Shown: positions 10,346-19,979 of the stretch, one piece after another
Layout: each line of letters opens with the position of its first letter
How positions within the stretch are numbered: the first letter of the stretch is position 1
Source: Rosenbergiella metrosideri
GTDB lineage: Bacteria > Pseudomonadota > Gammaproteobacteria > Enterobacterales > Enterobacteriaceae
Direction: 5' to 3'
Length of the DNA stretch: 64,000 bases
NCBI RefSeq assembly: GCF_022602565.1
Contig: NZ_JALBCV010000006.1
Coordinates: 105,124 to 169,123, forward strand
The notes under the pieces: model-generated
What the model saw: the letters and a program-made list of their open reading frames with translations, nothing else
The model's database searches: none
What the model was told of the DNA's origin: nothing
Translations under genes and position numbers: made by a program

Positions 10346-11749
10346 ATGCAACCAGAAGCAGAACAGAGCAAAACCTTACACCGCACAATGAAAGCCCGCC
10401 ATTTGGTTATGCTGTCATTGGGGGGGGTGATCGGCACAGGATTATTTTTCAACACCGGTTATATCATCTCCACTACCGGTGCCGCAGGAACACTACTTGC
10501 CTACCTAATCGGCGCCTTGGTGGTGTGGTTAGTGATGCAAAGCTTAGGCGAACTTTCCGTCGCAATGCCTGAAACGGGAGCCTTCCATGTCTATGCCACC
10601 CGCTATTTAGGCCCTGCTACCGGCTATACCGTGGCTTGGCTGTACTGGCTGACTTGGACGGTAGCCTTAGGGTCTAGCTTTACCGCCGCCGGATTTTGTA
10701 TGCAGTATTGGTTCCCGCTGGTCCCTATCTGGCAATGGTGTCTGCTCTTCTGCGTGATCATTTTTGGATTGAATATTATTTCGACCCGCTTTTTCGCGGA
10801 GGGTGAGTTTTGGTTTTCTCTCGTTAAAGTCATCACCATTCTGGTCTTTATCATCTTGGGAGCTGCCGCCATCTTCGGTATTCTGCCGATGCACGACGGT
10901 ACCCCAGCACCTTTCTTACACAACCTCACCGTTGAAGGCTGGTTCCCCCATGGCACCTTACCCATCTTAATGACTATGGTTGCCGTCAATTTTGCGTTTT
11001 CAGGTACTGAGCTGATTGGCATCGCGGCGGGTGAAACAGAGAATCCAGAGAAGGTCATCCCGGTCGCGATTCGTACCACAATTGCCCGCTTAATTATCTT
11101 TTTCTTAGGTACCGTCTTTGTCTTAGCCGCACTCATTCCGATGCAGCAGGCGGGTGTGGAAAAGAGTCCTTTCGTACTGGTGTTTGAGAAAATCGGCATC
11201 CCTTATGCCGCCGATATCTTTAATTTCGTGATTTTGACGGCCATTCTGTCAGCAGCAAATTCCGGACTTTATGCTTCAGGTCGGATGCTATGGTCATTGG
11301 CAAATCAGCGCACCTTACCTCGCGCCTTTGCACGGGTGAATCGGCGGGGAATACCGGTCTTTGCGATCAGCATCAGTATGCTGGGTGGTATTTTAGCGCT
11401 CTTTACCAGTATTATCGCCCCGGATACGGTGTTTGTGGCTCTCTCTGCTATCTCTGGCTTCGCCGTTGTTGCCGTATGGCTTAGTATCTGTGCCTCACAC
11501 TACCGTTTCCGCCGTCGTTACGTGGCCTCGGGACAATCGGTCGAGGCGCTGGCTTACCGGGCCCCATGGTTCCCAGTACTGCCTATTTTAGGGTTTATTT
11601 TGTGCCTCATCGCCTGTTTAGGCCTCGCTTTTGACCCTAGCCAAAGAATCGCGTTATGGTGTGGTATTCCCTTTGTTGCGTGTTGTTATGCGGCCTACTA
11701 TTTAACTTCTGCAAAAAAATCTAAGGACGTGAAGCATGTCTCTGACTAA
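10346..11749 (+). CDS. mmuP: S-methylmethionine permease
   Basis: Inner-membrane amino-acid/polyamine/organocation family permease that imports S-methylmethionine, a plant sulfur metabolite. About 12 membrane spans are seen; the N-terminal signature [20 protein letters not shown] and the [15 protein letters not shown] block are nearly identical to E. coli MmuP. With the start at 10346 the protein is 467 residues, the same as E. coli; AGAAGG lies 6 bases upstream, whereas the open frame from 10322 has no ribosome-binding site. A run of eight G at 10420-10427 lies in the first membrane span. The 3' end overlaps mmuM by 14 bases. Confidence 0.93.
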   Translation: MQPEAEQSKTLHRTMKARHLVMLSLGGVIGTGLFFNTGYIISTTGAAGTLLAYLIGALVVWLVMQSLGELSVAMPETGAFHVYATRYLGPATGYTVAWLYWLTWTVALGSSFTAAGFCMQYWFPLVPIWQWCLLFCVIIFGLNIISTRFFAEGEFWFSLVKVITILVFIILGAAAIFGILPMHDGTPAPFLHNLTVEGWFPHGTLPILMTMVAVNFAFSGTELIGIAAGETENPEKVIPVAIRTTIARLIIFFLGTVFVLAALIPMQQAGVEKSPFVLVFEKIGIPYAADIFNFVILTAILSAANSGLYASGRMLWSLANQRTLPRAFARVNRRGIPVFAISISMLGGILALFTSIIAPDTVFVALSAISGFAVVAVWLSICASHYRFRRRYVASGQSVEALAYRAPWFPVLPILGFILCLIACLGLAFDPSQRIALWCGIPFVACCYAAYYLTSAKKSKDVKHVSD

Positions 11750-12686
11750 TCCACTTACTTCGTTACTGGAACAGTCTCCCTTTATCGTACTGGACGGGGC
11801 CCTGGCAACCGAGCTTGAAACACGCGGCTGTCAGATCACCGACAGTCTTTGGTCAGCAAATGTCTTAATTAATCAACCCGACATTATCCGCCAAGTTCAT
11901 CTCGACTATTTTCGGGCCGGCGCACAGTGTGCCATTACCGCCAGTTATCAGGCTTCATTGGCAGGCTTTGCACAACGAGGGTTGGATCGCGAAGAAGCCG
12001 AAGCGCTTATCGCACGCAGCGTAGTCCTGGCCGTCGACGCCCGCACGGAGTTTCTCGCCGAGTCGCCAAGTTCGCCTCGCCCATTAGTCGCAGGTTCCGT
12101 AGGCCCCTACGGCGCTTACTTGGCCGATGGTTCGGAATATCGTGGCGATTATTCGCTAAGCCGTGAGGCCTTTATTGATTTCCATCGCCCACGCATTACC
12201 CAGCTTCTGGCCGCAGGTGCCGATATCTTGGCGTGCGAGACCCAGCCCTCTTTCGCTGAAATCCAAGCCTTATGCGAGCTGATCCGAACGTTTCCTGAGG
12301 CAAGCGCATGGTTTAGCATGACGCTTAAGGATGCGTATCATCTGAGTGATGGTACGCCATTGACCACGGTAGTGAGTTACCTAACCGCTCAGCCACAAGT
12401 CGTCGCCCTAGGCATTAACTGTATTGCCTTGACGGAGACGACGGCGGCATTGAACCATCTGCATACCCTTACCGCGTTACCATTAGTGGTGTACCCTAAC
12501 TCCGGTGAGACCTACGATGCGCAGAGTAAAACCTGGCACCAAGGTGGCGATCACTGCCAACAATTAACGGATTATCTTCCTGATTGGCTTGCCGCGGGCG
12601 CCAAGCTTATCGGAGGCTGTTGCCGGACTTCGCCAAAAGATATCCAAGCACTGGCTTCACAGCAGCATGCGCGCTCTAGCGACTGA
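11736..12686 (+). CDS. mmuM: Homocysteine S-methyltransferase
   Basis: Transfers a methyl group from S-methylmethionine (or S-adenosylmethionine) to homocysteine, giving methionine; zinc-dependent. The 316-residue product has the family start [16 protein letters not shown], the zinc cysteine in GINCIALT and the C-terminal GGCCRTSP pair of zinc cysteines. It overlaps the end of mmuP and is preceded by AAGGA, so the two are co-translated as in E. coli mmuPM. Its last 11 bases overlap the 3' end of the oppositely oriented transporter gene. Confidence 0.93.
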   Translation: MSLTNPLTSLLEQSPFIVLDGALATELETRGCQITDSLWSANVLINQPDIIRQVHLDYFRAGAQCAITASYQASLAGFAQRGLDREEAEALIARSVVLAVDARTEFLAESPSSPRPLVAGSVGPYGAYLADGSEYRGDYSLSREAFIDFHRPRITQLLAAGADILACETQPSFAEIQALCELIRTFPEASAWFSMTLKDAYHLSDGTPLTTVVSYLTAQPQVVALGINCIALTETTAALNHLHTLTALPLVVYPNSGETYDAQSKTWHQGGDHCQQLTDYLPDWLAAGAKLIGGCCRTSPKDIQALASQQHARSSD

Positions 12687-13932
12687 TAAAGCGTTGACGC
12701 CAAGGCTTCAAGACCGCTATTGCTAATAATGCGGTCAAAATATCAAGTCCAATCGCTAAACTAAACACGGGGACCCAACCGTGGCTTGCTTGATAGAGCA
12801 GCGCTGCGAGGGGGCCTCCTAGTATTGAACCCACCCCTTGTGACATATACAACCAGCCATAGTTACTGGCGGCATGTTGGCTACCAAAGGTATCGGTCAA
12901 CGTGGCCGGAAAAAGAGAGAATATCTCGCCCCATCCTAAGAAAACCACCCCCGAAAGGAGAATAAATAACAACGGATCATGGCGGAACGTTAGCCATAAG
13001 CTCATCGCACCCGCTTCGAGGATAAAGGCGACAAACATCGTATTCTCACGGCCAATCCGATCAGAAACCCAACCAAATAATGGCCGCGTTAAGCCATTGG
13101 TTAAGCGGTCAAGACTCATCGCCAAGGGTAATGCTGCCATGCCCCAAATCAGAACTTGCCCCACCCCGACATCTACGGCAAAGCTTGCCAGCTGGGAAGT
13201 GACCATAAGCCCTGAGGTTGACATACAGGCCATCATAAAAAACAGTAGCCAGAACAGTGGTTGCTTGAGCATTTGCGAAGAGGAGTAGTGGCGTTCAACG
13301 CACGCTTGATGACTGATCACAGGACTGACACTGGGGGCATCGCGTAGCCCTCGGCTGGCCACTCCGCCAAGTGCGGCAAAGCCCACGCCAAAGATCAGTA
13401 GTGTTGAAGTAAGTCCATAATGGCTGAGCGATAGTGAAATCGGTAGCGTCGTCACAATAGCGCCCATTCCATACCCTGCTGCAACCATACCGGCTGCAAA
13501 GCCGCGTTGCGCCGGAAACCAGCGTACGACTTGTCCCACTATCCCGATATACACAATACCGGTACCAATTCCGCCAACGACTCCATACAGCACATAGAGT
13601 GTCCACAGGGAGTGGCTGTAAGCGGCACCCACCCAGCTCGCCCCAGTAAACAGTGTCCCAACACCGATCAAGCGCCGTGCACCAAAGCGGTCAATCAACT
13701 TGCCCTGCAATGGTGACAAGAAGGTTTGAAAGATAATCAGTAAGGAAAAGGTCACTTGTAACAGCGGTAAGTGAACGTCAAGACGCTCGAGAAACGGCTT
13801 AGTTAATAGCGTCCAGACGTACTGCGGGCTAGATATGGAAGCCATACAGAGTAACCCTAAGGCTAACTGTTGCCATTTTTGTGCGGAGCGGATATGAATC
13901 GGGTTAAGGCTGACGTCGGTCTGTACGCTCAT
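12676..13932 (-). CDS. MFS transporter, oxalate/formate antiporter (OFA) family
   Basis: A 418-residue protein with about 12 membrane spans. The region SPQYVWTLLTKPF.ERL with G.LIDRFGARR and the WFPAQRGFAAGMVAAGYGMGA motif place it in the OFA family, close in pattern to Oxalobacter OxlT. The actual substrate (oxalate, formate, pyruvate or another small carboxylate) cannot be read from sequence. AGGGGAGA lies upstream of the ATG. It is divergent from the LacI-type gene at 14083 and converges with mmuM, overlapping it by 11 bases. Confidence 0.8.
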   Translation of the reverse strand: MSVQTDVSLNPIHIRSAQKWQQLALGLLCMASISSPQYVWTLLTKPFLERLDVHLPLLQVTFSLLIIFQTFLSPLQGKLIDRFGARRLIGVGTLFTGASWVGAAYSHSLWTLYVLYGVVGGIGTGIVYIGIVGQVVRWFPAQRGFAAGMVAAGYGMGAIVTTLPISLSLSHYGLTSTLLIFGVGFAALGGVASRGLRDAPSVSPVISHQACVERHYSSSQMLKQPLFWLLFFMMACMSTSGLMVTSQLASFAVDVGVGQVLIWGMAALPLAMSLDRLTNGLTRPLFGWVSDRIGRENTMFVAFILEAGAMSLWLTFRHDPLLFILLSGVVFLGWGEIFSLFPATLTDTFGSQHAASNYGWLYMSQGVGSILGGPLAALLYQASHGWVPVFSLAIGLDILTALLAIAVLKPWRQRFISR

Positions 13933-14082
13933 TGGCTATTCTCCCCTGGTGTCGAACGTTAATCGAAGCAAACTTTGTGCCAGCCTCAATTGGTAAAAAT
14001 AACTTAAGCGTCTTGGCGCCAGACATATCTTTTTTATGTGGCTCACGGCATAATGTGTGCCCAACCTCTCGATACGTAATCT

Positions 14083-15084
14083 ATGAAAAAACAACGTATT
14101 ACCTTAAATGACATCGCGGTACTTGCGGGTGTGACCAAAATGACGGTAAGCCGTTTTCTGCGCACGCCCGAAAAAGTGAAAGCCGATACGGCCGAACGAA
14201 TCGCCAGTGTTGTTAAGGAGGTGGGGTTTGAACCCGATTCTGATAATCCGCAGATCACTAGCCAATCAATCCCGCGGATAGGCATACTTATTCCCTCATT
14301 TAATAATCAGATATTTAGCGAGTTATTAGCGGGGATTGAGGCCGTCACGGAAGCTCAGGGCTACCAAACGCTAGTCGTCACCTACGACTATTCTCTTCAA
14401 AAAGAAGAGGAACAGATTGCGGCGTTACTTGCCTTCAATATCAAAGCGTTGATATTGACCGACACCGCCCATAGCCTTAGAGCTGAGAAATATTTACACG
14501 CTGCTAAAGTCCCTATTGCCGAAGTCATGGGAATTGCCACACAGCCTGAGCGTATTAATGTCGGCTTTGATAACTTCCGTGCGGGCTACGAGGCGACACA
14601 AGCCTTGATCGAAGCGGGTCGAAAGCATATCGCTTACTTCGGTTCTATGTCTGATTTACGCGATCAGCAACGCTACCAAGGCTACTGCGATGCACTCAGT
14701 GCCGCTGGCTTAGCGATAACCCACATTAGTCCTCAAAAAGTGTCGTCCATCGAAACCGGAGCGACGATGATGCAGGAAGCTTTAGATAGCGTGCCGAATC
14801 TTGACGCCATTTTTTGCACCAATGATGATTTGGCGATCGGCGTGTTACGGGCTTGCCAAGCCGCTAATATTGACATTCCACAGCGTATCGCGATAGTTGG
14901 ATTTCATGGCTTGGAGATAGGACAAATCACGACGCCCCGCCTCACCAGTATCAAAACCCCCCGCTATGAGGTCGGTAAACAGGCCACTGAGCTGTTGTTG
15001 CAACGTGTTCAGGGGCATGAGACCGTCAGCCAGGTCATCCTTGAGACGCATTTTCTCATTGGCGATACTTTCCCACTTTCCTGA
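14083..15084 (+). CDS. LacI/GntR-type transcriptional repressor (IdnR/GntR-like)
   Basis: A 333-residue LacI-family regulator: helix-turn-helix ITLNDIAVLAGVTKMTVSRFLR at residues 6-27, hinge, then a periplasmic-binding-protein fold with GILIPSFNNQIFSELLAGIE, VGFDN and FCTNDDLAIGVL. The closest memory match is E. coli IdnR and the gluconate repressor GntR (for example RDQQRYQGYCDA), so a sugar acid is a likely effector. It lies between the divergent OFA transporter and the downstream ACS transporter, in front of which a gluconate-type operator is seen. Confidence 0.85.
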   Translation: MKKQRITLNDIAVLAGVTKMTVSRFLRTPEKVKADTAERIASVVKEVGFEPDSDNPQITSQSIPRIGILIPSFNNQIFSELLAGIEAVTEAQGYQTLVVTYDYSLQKEEEQIAALLAFNIKALILTDTAHSLRAEKYLHAAKVPIAEVMGIATQPERINVGFDNFRAGYEATQALIEAGRKHIAYFGSMSDLRDQQRYQGYCDALSAAGLAITHISPQKVSSIETGATMMQEALDSVPNLDAIFCTNDDLAIGVLRACQAANIDIPQRIAIVGFHGLEIGQITTPRLTSIKTPRYEVGKQATELLLQRVQGHETVSQVILETHFLIGDTFPLS

Positions 15085-15110
15085 TAACTTGGGAAAACGC
15101 CCGCCGGATC

Positions 15111-15126
15111 ACGTTATCCGTAACAT
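15111..15126. promoter_or_regulatory. Candidate GntR/IdnR-type operator
   Basis: ACGTTATCCGTAACAT closely follows the ATGTTA-N4-TAACAT pattern I recall for gluconate (GntR/IdnR) operators in E. coli, with one mismatch in the left half. It lies 27 bases after the regulator stop and about 210 bases before the transporter start, which fits control of the transporter by the adjacent regulator. Confidence 0.5.
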
Positions 15127-15336
15127 CATTTGTTAACACGATTCAGCGTGATGCAACTCGCAAAAACATTTGTAAAAACATTGTTTCATAGTCGTCATAA
15201 AATAACCGTCCTTTTACCGAAGATAATGACTATGCTTATAAACTAAGAAAGTAAAAGATGACGATAATGGAATATTTTTCACGGAAGATAAGCGAAGATT
15301 TATTTCAGAAAACTGTTTTCTGAAGGGAGGAGTACT

Positions 15337-16650
15337 ATGAGTCATAATGTTCCACGGACCCGCTGGTATCGAATAATTGTCCCCATACTGATTGCTTGTA
15401 TTATCTCATTTATGGATCGGGTAAACATCAGTTTTGCCTTACCGGGGGGGATGGATCAAGAGTTAGGGATCACCAGCCAAATGGCTGGAGTGGTGAGTGG
15501 GATCTTCTTTATTGGCTATCTCTTCCTACAAATACCTGGTGGGCGCATCGCCGTCCACGGTAGCGGTAAGAAATTTATTGCCGCCTCGCTAACGGCTTGG
15601 GCGGTTATCTCTGTCACCACTGGCTTTGTCACCCACGAGTATCAACTCCTAATTTTACGTTTCTTGCTCGGTATCGCCGAGGGGGGAATGCTGCCGGTGG
15701 TGTTAACCATGGTCAGCAACTGGTTCCCTGAAAAAGAATTAGGCCGTGCAAACGCCATCGTCATGATGTTTGCCCCACTGGGTGGTATTTTCACTGCGCC
15801 AGTCTCTGGAGCCATCATCTCGGCGCTGGATTGGCGCTGGCTATTCTTTATTGAAGGGATCCTCTCCGCTATCGTGATGATGTTATGGTGGGCGCTCATC
15901 AGCGATCGCCCAGAAGAAGCGCGTTGGTTGCCTGAAAAAGAACGTGAATACTTACTAACACAACTCAAAGCGGAACGTGAAGCACGTGAAGAAAAAGTTA
16001 AAGTGAGTAATGCACCGTTACGCGATGTTTTCAAAAACCGAGGGCTAGTAACGCTTATTTTCCTCAACTTCTTTTACCAAACGGGCGATTATGGTTACAC
16101 CCTATGGCTACCTGCCATTCTTAAGAATCTGACGGGGGGAAATATGGCTGATGTCGGCGGACTGGCGATTCTTCCCTTTGTCGCCATGGCAGCGGGTATC
16201 TACGTCATCTCGCTCTTCAGCGATCGTTCAGGTAAGCGCCGCTTATGGGTTTGCGTGTCACTGCTTTGCTTTGCCGCCTCGTTGGTTGCCTCGGTGGTTC
16301 TGCGCCACCACGTGGTCGCAGCCTATATTGCCTTAGTGGTCTGTGGGTTTTTCTTGAAAGCTGCCACCAGCCCATTCTGGAGTATTCCAGGACGCATTGC
16401 GTCGGCAGAAGCCGCAGGGGCCGCACGGGGAGTAATTAACGGATTAGGTAATTTGGGCGGGTTCTGTGGACCCTACTTAGTCGGCGTGATGATTAACTTC
16501 TACGGCCAAAACGTTGCCATCTATGCGCTGTCTCTCTCACTCCTGATTGCAGCAATCTTATCGGTAACACTACCTAAACAGTGTGATATTCAGCCTGATG
16601 ATGAGGCGGTCAACCACCCGGGAAAGGAGATCGCCGCGTCTAACCGTTAA
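15337..16650 (+). CDS. MFS transporter, anion:cation symporter (ACS) family
   Basis: A 437-residue, 12-span major facilitator. The features ISFMDRVNISFALPGGM, IFFIGYLFLQIPGG and LRFLLGIAEGGMLPVVLTMVSNWFP are typical of the ACS (phthalate permease) family, which takes up organic acids such as hexuronates, galactarate, tartrate and 4-hydroxyphenylacetate. AGGGAGGAG gives a strong ribosome-binding site. Position after a GntR/IdnR-like repressor suggests a sugar-acid substrate. The charged loop around residues 205-225 lies between the two halves. Confidence 0.83.
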   Translation: MSHNVPRTRWYRIIVPILIACIISFMDRVNISFALPGGMDQELGITSQMAGVVSGIFFIGYLFLQIPGGRIAVHGSGKKFIAASLTAWAVISVTTGFVTHEYQLLILRFLLGIAEGGMLPVVLTMVSNWFPEKELGRANAIVMMFAPLGGIFTAPVSGAIISALDWRWLFFIEGILSAIVMMLWWALISDRPEEARWLPEKEREYLLTQLKAEREAREEKVKVSNAPLRDVFKNRGLVTLIFLNFFYQTGDYGYTLWLPAILKNLTGGNMADVGGLAILPFVAMAAGIYVISLFSDRSGKRRLWVCVSLLCFAASLVASVVLRHHVVAAYIALVVCGFFLKAATSPFWSIPGRIASAEAAGAARGVINGLGNLGGFCGPYLVGVMINFYGQNVAIYALSLSLLIAAILSVTLPKQCDIQPDDEAVNHPGKEIAASNR

Positions 16651-16683
16651 GCGTTTTGCGGTAGGGAAGACTTACCGCACTTC

Positions 16684-16717
16684 AACCGATAGCGACTCCC
16701 TGCTATCGGTTCTTTTT
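16684..16717 (+). terminator. Rho-independent terminator after ACS transporter
   Basis: Perfect 10-bp stem AACCGATAGC / GCTATCGGTT with an 8-base loop, followed by CTTTTT on the plus strand. It overlaps the stop codon of the convergent FAH-family gene by two bases. Confidence 0.88.
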
Positions 16718-17546
16718 AACGTATTACGTGTGATAAGCGGCCAATCTGACTAATTTCGACAGCGACATCGTCGCCAGGGAACATAAACAGTTGTGGTGTT
16801 CGGGATTTACCGACACCGCCTGGCGATCCGGTAATAATGACATCACCCGGTGACAGAGGCGTGAAGTGCGTAACATAGGCGATGATCGCTGCAACGCTGT
16901 GGACCATATTTTGTGTGGAGTCTTTTTGAACCTGTACACCGTTTAAGAACGTTTTTAATTCAAGTTGTTGCGGATCAGGGATTTCATCGTGAGTCGTCAT
17001 CCAAGGTCCAAATCCCCCAGTGGCTGGCCAGTTCTTACCCGCGGTAAACCACGTAAACTGCATGTCACGCACGGTGGCGTCCATAAAGCAGCTGTATCCA
17101 GCAACGTAATCTAAGGCTTCATCTTCAGTCACTTGGTGAGCCGGTTTACCGATCACTACGGCCAGCTCGCCTTCATAGTCAAATTGCTCACTGCTCACCG
17201 GTTTTTGGATCGGTTGGAGATGCGCGGTAAGGCTATCAGCAAAGCGGATAAATAGGGTCGGTGCTGGATTGGTTTCACCAAATTCGATGCGCTTTTCTGA
17301 ATAATTCATCCCCACACACAAAATTTTATTAGGGGTCTTAATCACTGGCAGAAAACTAATCTCATGGAACGCATAATCTGCAGAGCGCGCAGCGAGTGGC
17401 TGTAATGCGGCAAGGCCATCATCTTCCAGTAGGTGTTTAAAATCGCAATAGTCGAGCAGTTTTCCTGCATCAATTACACCTTGTTCACAGACCAGACCAA
17501 AGGATTCATGGCCACTACTATTAATAATAAAGCTACATACCTGCAT
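16716..17546 (-). CDS. Fumarylacetoacetate hydrolase (FAH) family protein
   Basis: A 276-residue protein with the FAH catalytic domain in its C-terminal two thirds: ILCVGMNYSEKRIEFG, the metal-binding FDYEGELAVVIG (two Glu), CFMDATVRDMQ (Asp) and SPGDVIITGSPGGVGKSR. Family members hydrolyse or decarboxylate diketo or hydroxy acids in aromatic and sugar-acid breakdown. The exact substrate is not visible. The start at 17546 has a weak ribosome-binding site; the N-terminal 70 residues match the small N-terminal domain of the family. It is convergent with the ACS transporter gene. Confidence 0.8.
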   Translation of the reverse strand: MQVCSFIINSSGHESFGLVCEQGVIDAGKLLDYCDFKHLLEDDGLAALQPLAARSADYAFHEISFLPVIKTPNKILCVGMNYSEKRIEFGETNPAPTLFIRFADSLTAHLQPIQKPVSSEQFDYEGELAVVIGKPAHQVTEDEALDYVAGYSCFMDATVRDMQFTWFTAGKNWPATGGFGPWMTTHDEIPDPQQLELKTFLNGVQVQKDSTQNMVHSVAAIIAYVTHFTPLSPGDVIITGSPGGVGKSRTPQLFMFPGDDVAVEISQIGRLSHVIR

Positions 17547-17724
17547 AAAATTCGGCTTTCGTTGATGTCTATGAGAAAATCGTCATCTCCCTGCATGCGA
17601 ATTCTTGATGTCATTGAGCATTGCGGTGGTGACGCCGTGAGCGGCTGATTCTAACAGCCCGATGATCCCGCAGCTAATCTTTTCACCACCCTTTTACTAA
17701 AAATACCCTCTTTATTGACGCGAC

Positions 17725-18570
17725 TTAGCGAATTTCAAGCGGTTCGGCGATCTCAGGGGCGGGATAATAGCGCGTGAGCTGCGCGCAATCTTGCTCGCTG
17801 ATCTCAAGTTGTAGGGCGCGTGCGTTGTCTTCAACATGCTGAACACTGCCGGATTCAGGTATCGCCAAAATCTTATTCTGCCGGATCACCCAAGCGAGTA
17901 ATAACGCTGCAGGCGTCACCTGATAGTGAGTGGCAAGCGTTTTGACTTCCTCCATATCGAGCAAGTGTGATCCCGCGCCGCCGAGCGGACAGTACGCCAT
18001 CATGGTAATGTCATGCTCTGCGCACCACGGAGCAAGATCGTATTCAATACCTCGACCCGCAAGGTTGTAGAAGACTTGGTTAACCGCACATTGCTTCCCA
18101 CCGTCAACCTGTAATAGGGATTGCATCGCGGGTAAGTCGAAGTTAGAAACGCCCCAAGCGGTAATCTTTCCTTTCTGCTTCATCTCTTCCATAAGATTAA
18201 CCACTTCTTGTAGATCATTACCGGACTGCCAGTGTAAGAGGTAGAGATCGAGGTTGTCTGTGCGTAGCCGATGAAGGGATGCATCGAGGCTGGCTTCAAG
18301 CTGTTTCCCCGTCGCGTTCCAAGGATAGACTTTTGAGACCAGATAGGTCTGGTCTCGACGGCCTTTGATCGCTTTACCGATCAACGTTTCAGATTTCCCG
18401 TCACCGTACATTTCAGCGGTATCAATAACCCGTAATCCAAGGTCTACCCCACGGTGTAGGGCGGATATTTCTTGCTGTTCACTATAACGGCCTTGACCTA
18501 ACCGCCAACTCCCCATACCTAGTGATGGAAGTGTATGGCCTGCTATCTGTAGCGTTGCATGGTGCGTCAT
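17725..18570 (-). CDS. Aldo/keto reductase (YeaE-like)
   Basis: A 281-residue single-domain reductase with a TIM-barrel fold. The catalytic set is present: Asp and Tyr in VIDTAEMYGDG (residues 48-58), Lys in LVSKVYPWN and His in LYLLHW. The NADPH-binding C-terminal block AIPESGSVQHVEDNARAL is also seen. The pattern VSKVYPWNA.G and GIEYDLAPWC resembles E. coli YeaE, which reduces methylglyoxal and other aldehydes. It stands alone between the FAH gene and the AT-rich insert. Confidence 0.85.
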   Translation of the reverse strand: MTHHATLQIAGHTLPSLGMGSWRLGQGRYSEQQEISALHRGVDLGLRVIDTAEMYGDGKSETLIGKAIKGRRDQTYLVSKVYPWNATGKQLEASLDASLHRLRTDNLDLYLLHWQSGNDLQEVVNLMEEMKQKGKITAWGVSNFDLPAMQSLLQVDGGKQCAVNQVFYNLAGRGIEYDLAPWCAEHDITMMAYCPLGGAGSHLLDMEEVKTLATHYQVTPAALLLAWVIRQNKILAIPESGSVQHVEDNARALQLEISEQDCAQLTRYYPAPEIAEPLEIR

Positions 18571-18824
18571 GGGTCGCTCCTAAGTCGTGACGGGAAATCC
18601 TAAGCGTAGCCCATCATTACCGCTGGTGCAGCGATAAATGTTAAATTCATTTATTTTAAAATGATATTATCTTAGAAAGATAAAATAACTGCATCAATCG
18701 CCGTTGCCACTTAAAAAAATTCCTCAACAGCTATTCTATTATAAATTTACATGTGGAAACTATCTTTAAATACATGGGGGGGGGTTGTTCAATGAATGTT
18801 TCGAAAAATAGTTCTAAATTACTG
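18571..18824. other. AT-rich gap with G9 run
   Basis: No gene seen. It holds a run of nine G at 18776-18784 in an otherwise AT-rich stretch and presumably the promoter of the aldo/keto reductase. Confidence 0.5.
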
Positions 18825-19637
18825 CTAAATATAGCCAGCTATGATATAGGTATTAACATTATAATGATTTAAGGTAATATGCTGATTAGTGAACAGTTTT
18901 TTAGGAGACAACGAAGTATAGGTGACACAGTTTTTAATAAAGTGAGATTGATCATAAAATCCATAATCTAGTATTGTATTAAGTAGTGGCCTTCCTTTGA
19001 ACAACTCCTTTATAACCTTCTGAAATCTGGCATTTTTTTGTAAAGATCGAATATCCACACCCACATGGTGATGTATTTTTCTTTGTAATGTTCGTTTGTT
19101 AAATACTACACTTCCGAATAATAAATCGTAATTGAAATTATGATAAAATTTTTCTATCGGCTCCAACAAAATCAATTCGTTGTTTTTCTTTACTGAAATT
19201 TTTTTTCTTAACCATTCTCCCAGTGTTTCGGCTTTATTAATTAACAAATTATTAATATTAGGATAATCGATATTTAAATCATTTAAGGAGATAATACAGT
19301 CTTTAATTAGATTAACAGGAATACCGAATATATCGAAAAAAGCTGCCGTTTTAAACCTCAAGGTTAAAAAATGAATTTTTCTACTTGACGAAAATTTTAC
19401 TCTATATTCTCTTGGTGTTATTATCACTGCTGCTCCCGAAGCAATGATCGTTTGAGATACGGTTGTATTATCTTTCAATACAGAAACATTCATTTCATCG
19501 CCTAGATTGAATAATATCTCATTACCTGTTCCAGGAAATATCTCAGGAATAAAATCACCTTTATCAAAAAACCACTCTAAACATAAAGACAACCAAGGTG
19601 ATATGTCTCCGTAAGGAATATATTTGTTACATTTCAT
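18825..19637 (-). CDS. AraC-family transcriptional regulator in AT-rich insert
   Basis: A 270-residue protein whose C-terminal ~90 residues form the double helix-turn-helix of AraC/XylS regulators: VVFNKRTLQRKIHHHVGVDI, then ILDYGFYDQSHFIKNC and SPKKLF. The N-terminal part is a cupin-like sensor domain resembling DUF6597-type domains (PEIFPGTGNEILFNLGD), but the ligand is unknown. Base composition is markedly AT-rich compared with flanking genes, and Lys, Asn and Ile codons ending in A or T dominate, which suggests horizontal transfer. It is 30 bases downstream of the small DUF6506-like gene and probably co-transcribed. Confidence 0.8.
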   Translation of the reverse strand: MKCNKYIPYGDISPWLSLCLEWFFDKGDFIPEIFPGTGNEILFNLGDEMNVSVLKDNTTVSQTIIASGAAVIITPREYRVKFSSSRKIHFLTLRFKTAAFFDIFGIPVNLIKDCIISLNDLNIDYPNINNLLINKAETLGEWLRKKISVKKNNELILLEPIEKFYHNFNYDLLFGSVVFNKRTLQRKIHHHVGVDIRSLQKNARFQKVIKELFKGRPLLNTILDYGFYDQSHFIKNCVTYTSLSPKKLFTNQHITLNHYNVNTYIIAGYI

Positions 19638-19667
19638 ACTGAGGATCTATCACCTTGATTATCGTCT

Positions 19668-19979
19668 CTACTTGTTAAATAAACTATCACCACTGGTATT
19701 GTTCAGACAAGGATGATTATCGAATCTTACCACACCAATATTAAGCCTACCTGCTGAGGCTTTGGTTACCTCAGAAACACCTTGATTTCCAAAACCCGCA
19801 CAGAGCTCAACGGCTTGTATACCTTCACTATGTAATGTATCAAGCAGTTCACACGCCTCTTTGTAGGTCTTCACACCGACCGTTTTCAGATGAACATTTT
19901 TTGTTTTTATCCAAGTAAAATCTGTAGAGGGTGATGCTTCTGGAGCGATGAAGATAAAGGCTGCTTTAAAAATAGTCAT
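19668..19979 (-). CDS. Small DUF6506-like protein
   Basis: A 103-residue soluble protein. The pattern KAAFIFIAPEA at the start, VGVKTYKEACELLDTLHSEGIQAVELC in the middle, GFGNQGV, and GVVRFDNHP near the end fits what I remember of the DUF6506 family; no function is known for it. The fold looks alpha/beta with a conserved Cys-Ala-Gly-Phe-Gly segment. It is followed by the AraC-type gene on the same strand after 30 bases. Confidence 0.65.
   Translation of the reverse strand: MTIFKAAFIFIAPEASPSTDFTWIKTKNVHLKTVGVKTYKEACELLDTLHSEGIQAVELCAGFGNQGVSEVTKASAGRLNIGVVRFDNHPCLNNTSGDSLFNK

Noticed and set aside
10624..11199. 191-residue frame antisense to mmuP
   Set aside because: The plus strand encodes a well-conserved permease; the antisense product is basic, low in structure and without a ribosome-binding site or family pattern.
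12902..13288. 128-residue frame opposite the OFA transporter
   Set aside because: Shadow frame in a conserved membrane-protein gene, no plausible start signal.
15642..16067. 141-residue frame antisense to the ACS transporter
   Set aside because: Shadow of a clearly conserved transporter gene; Ser/Arg-rich with no recognisable domain.
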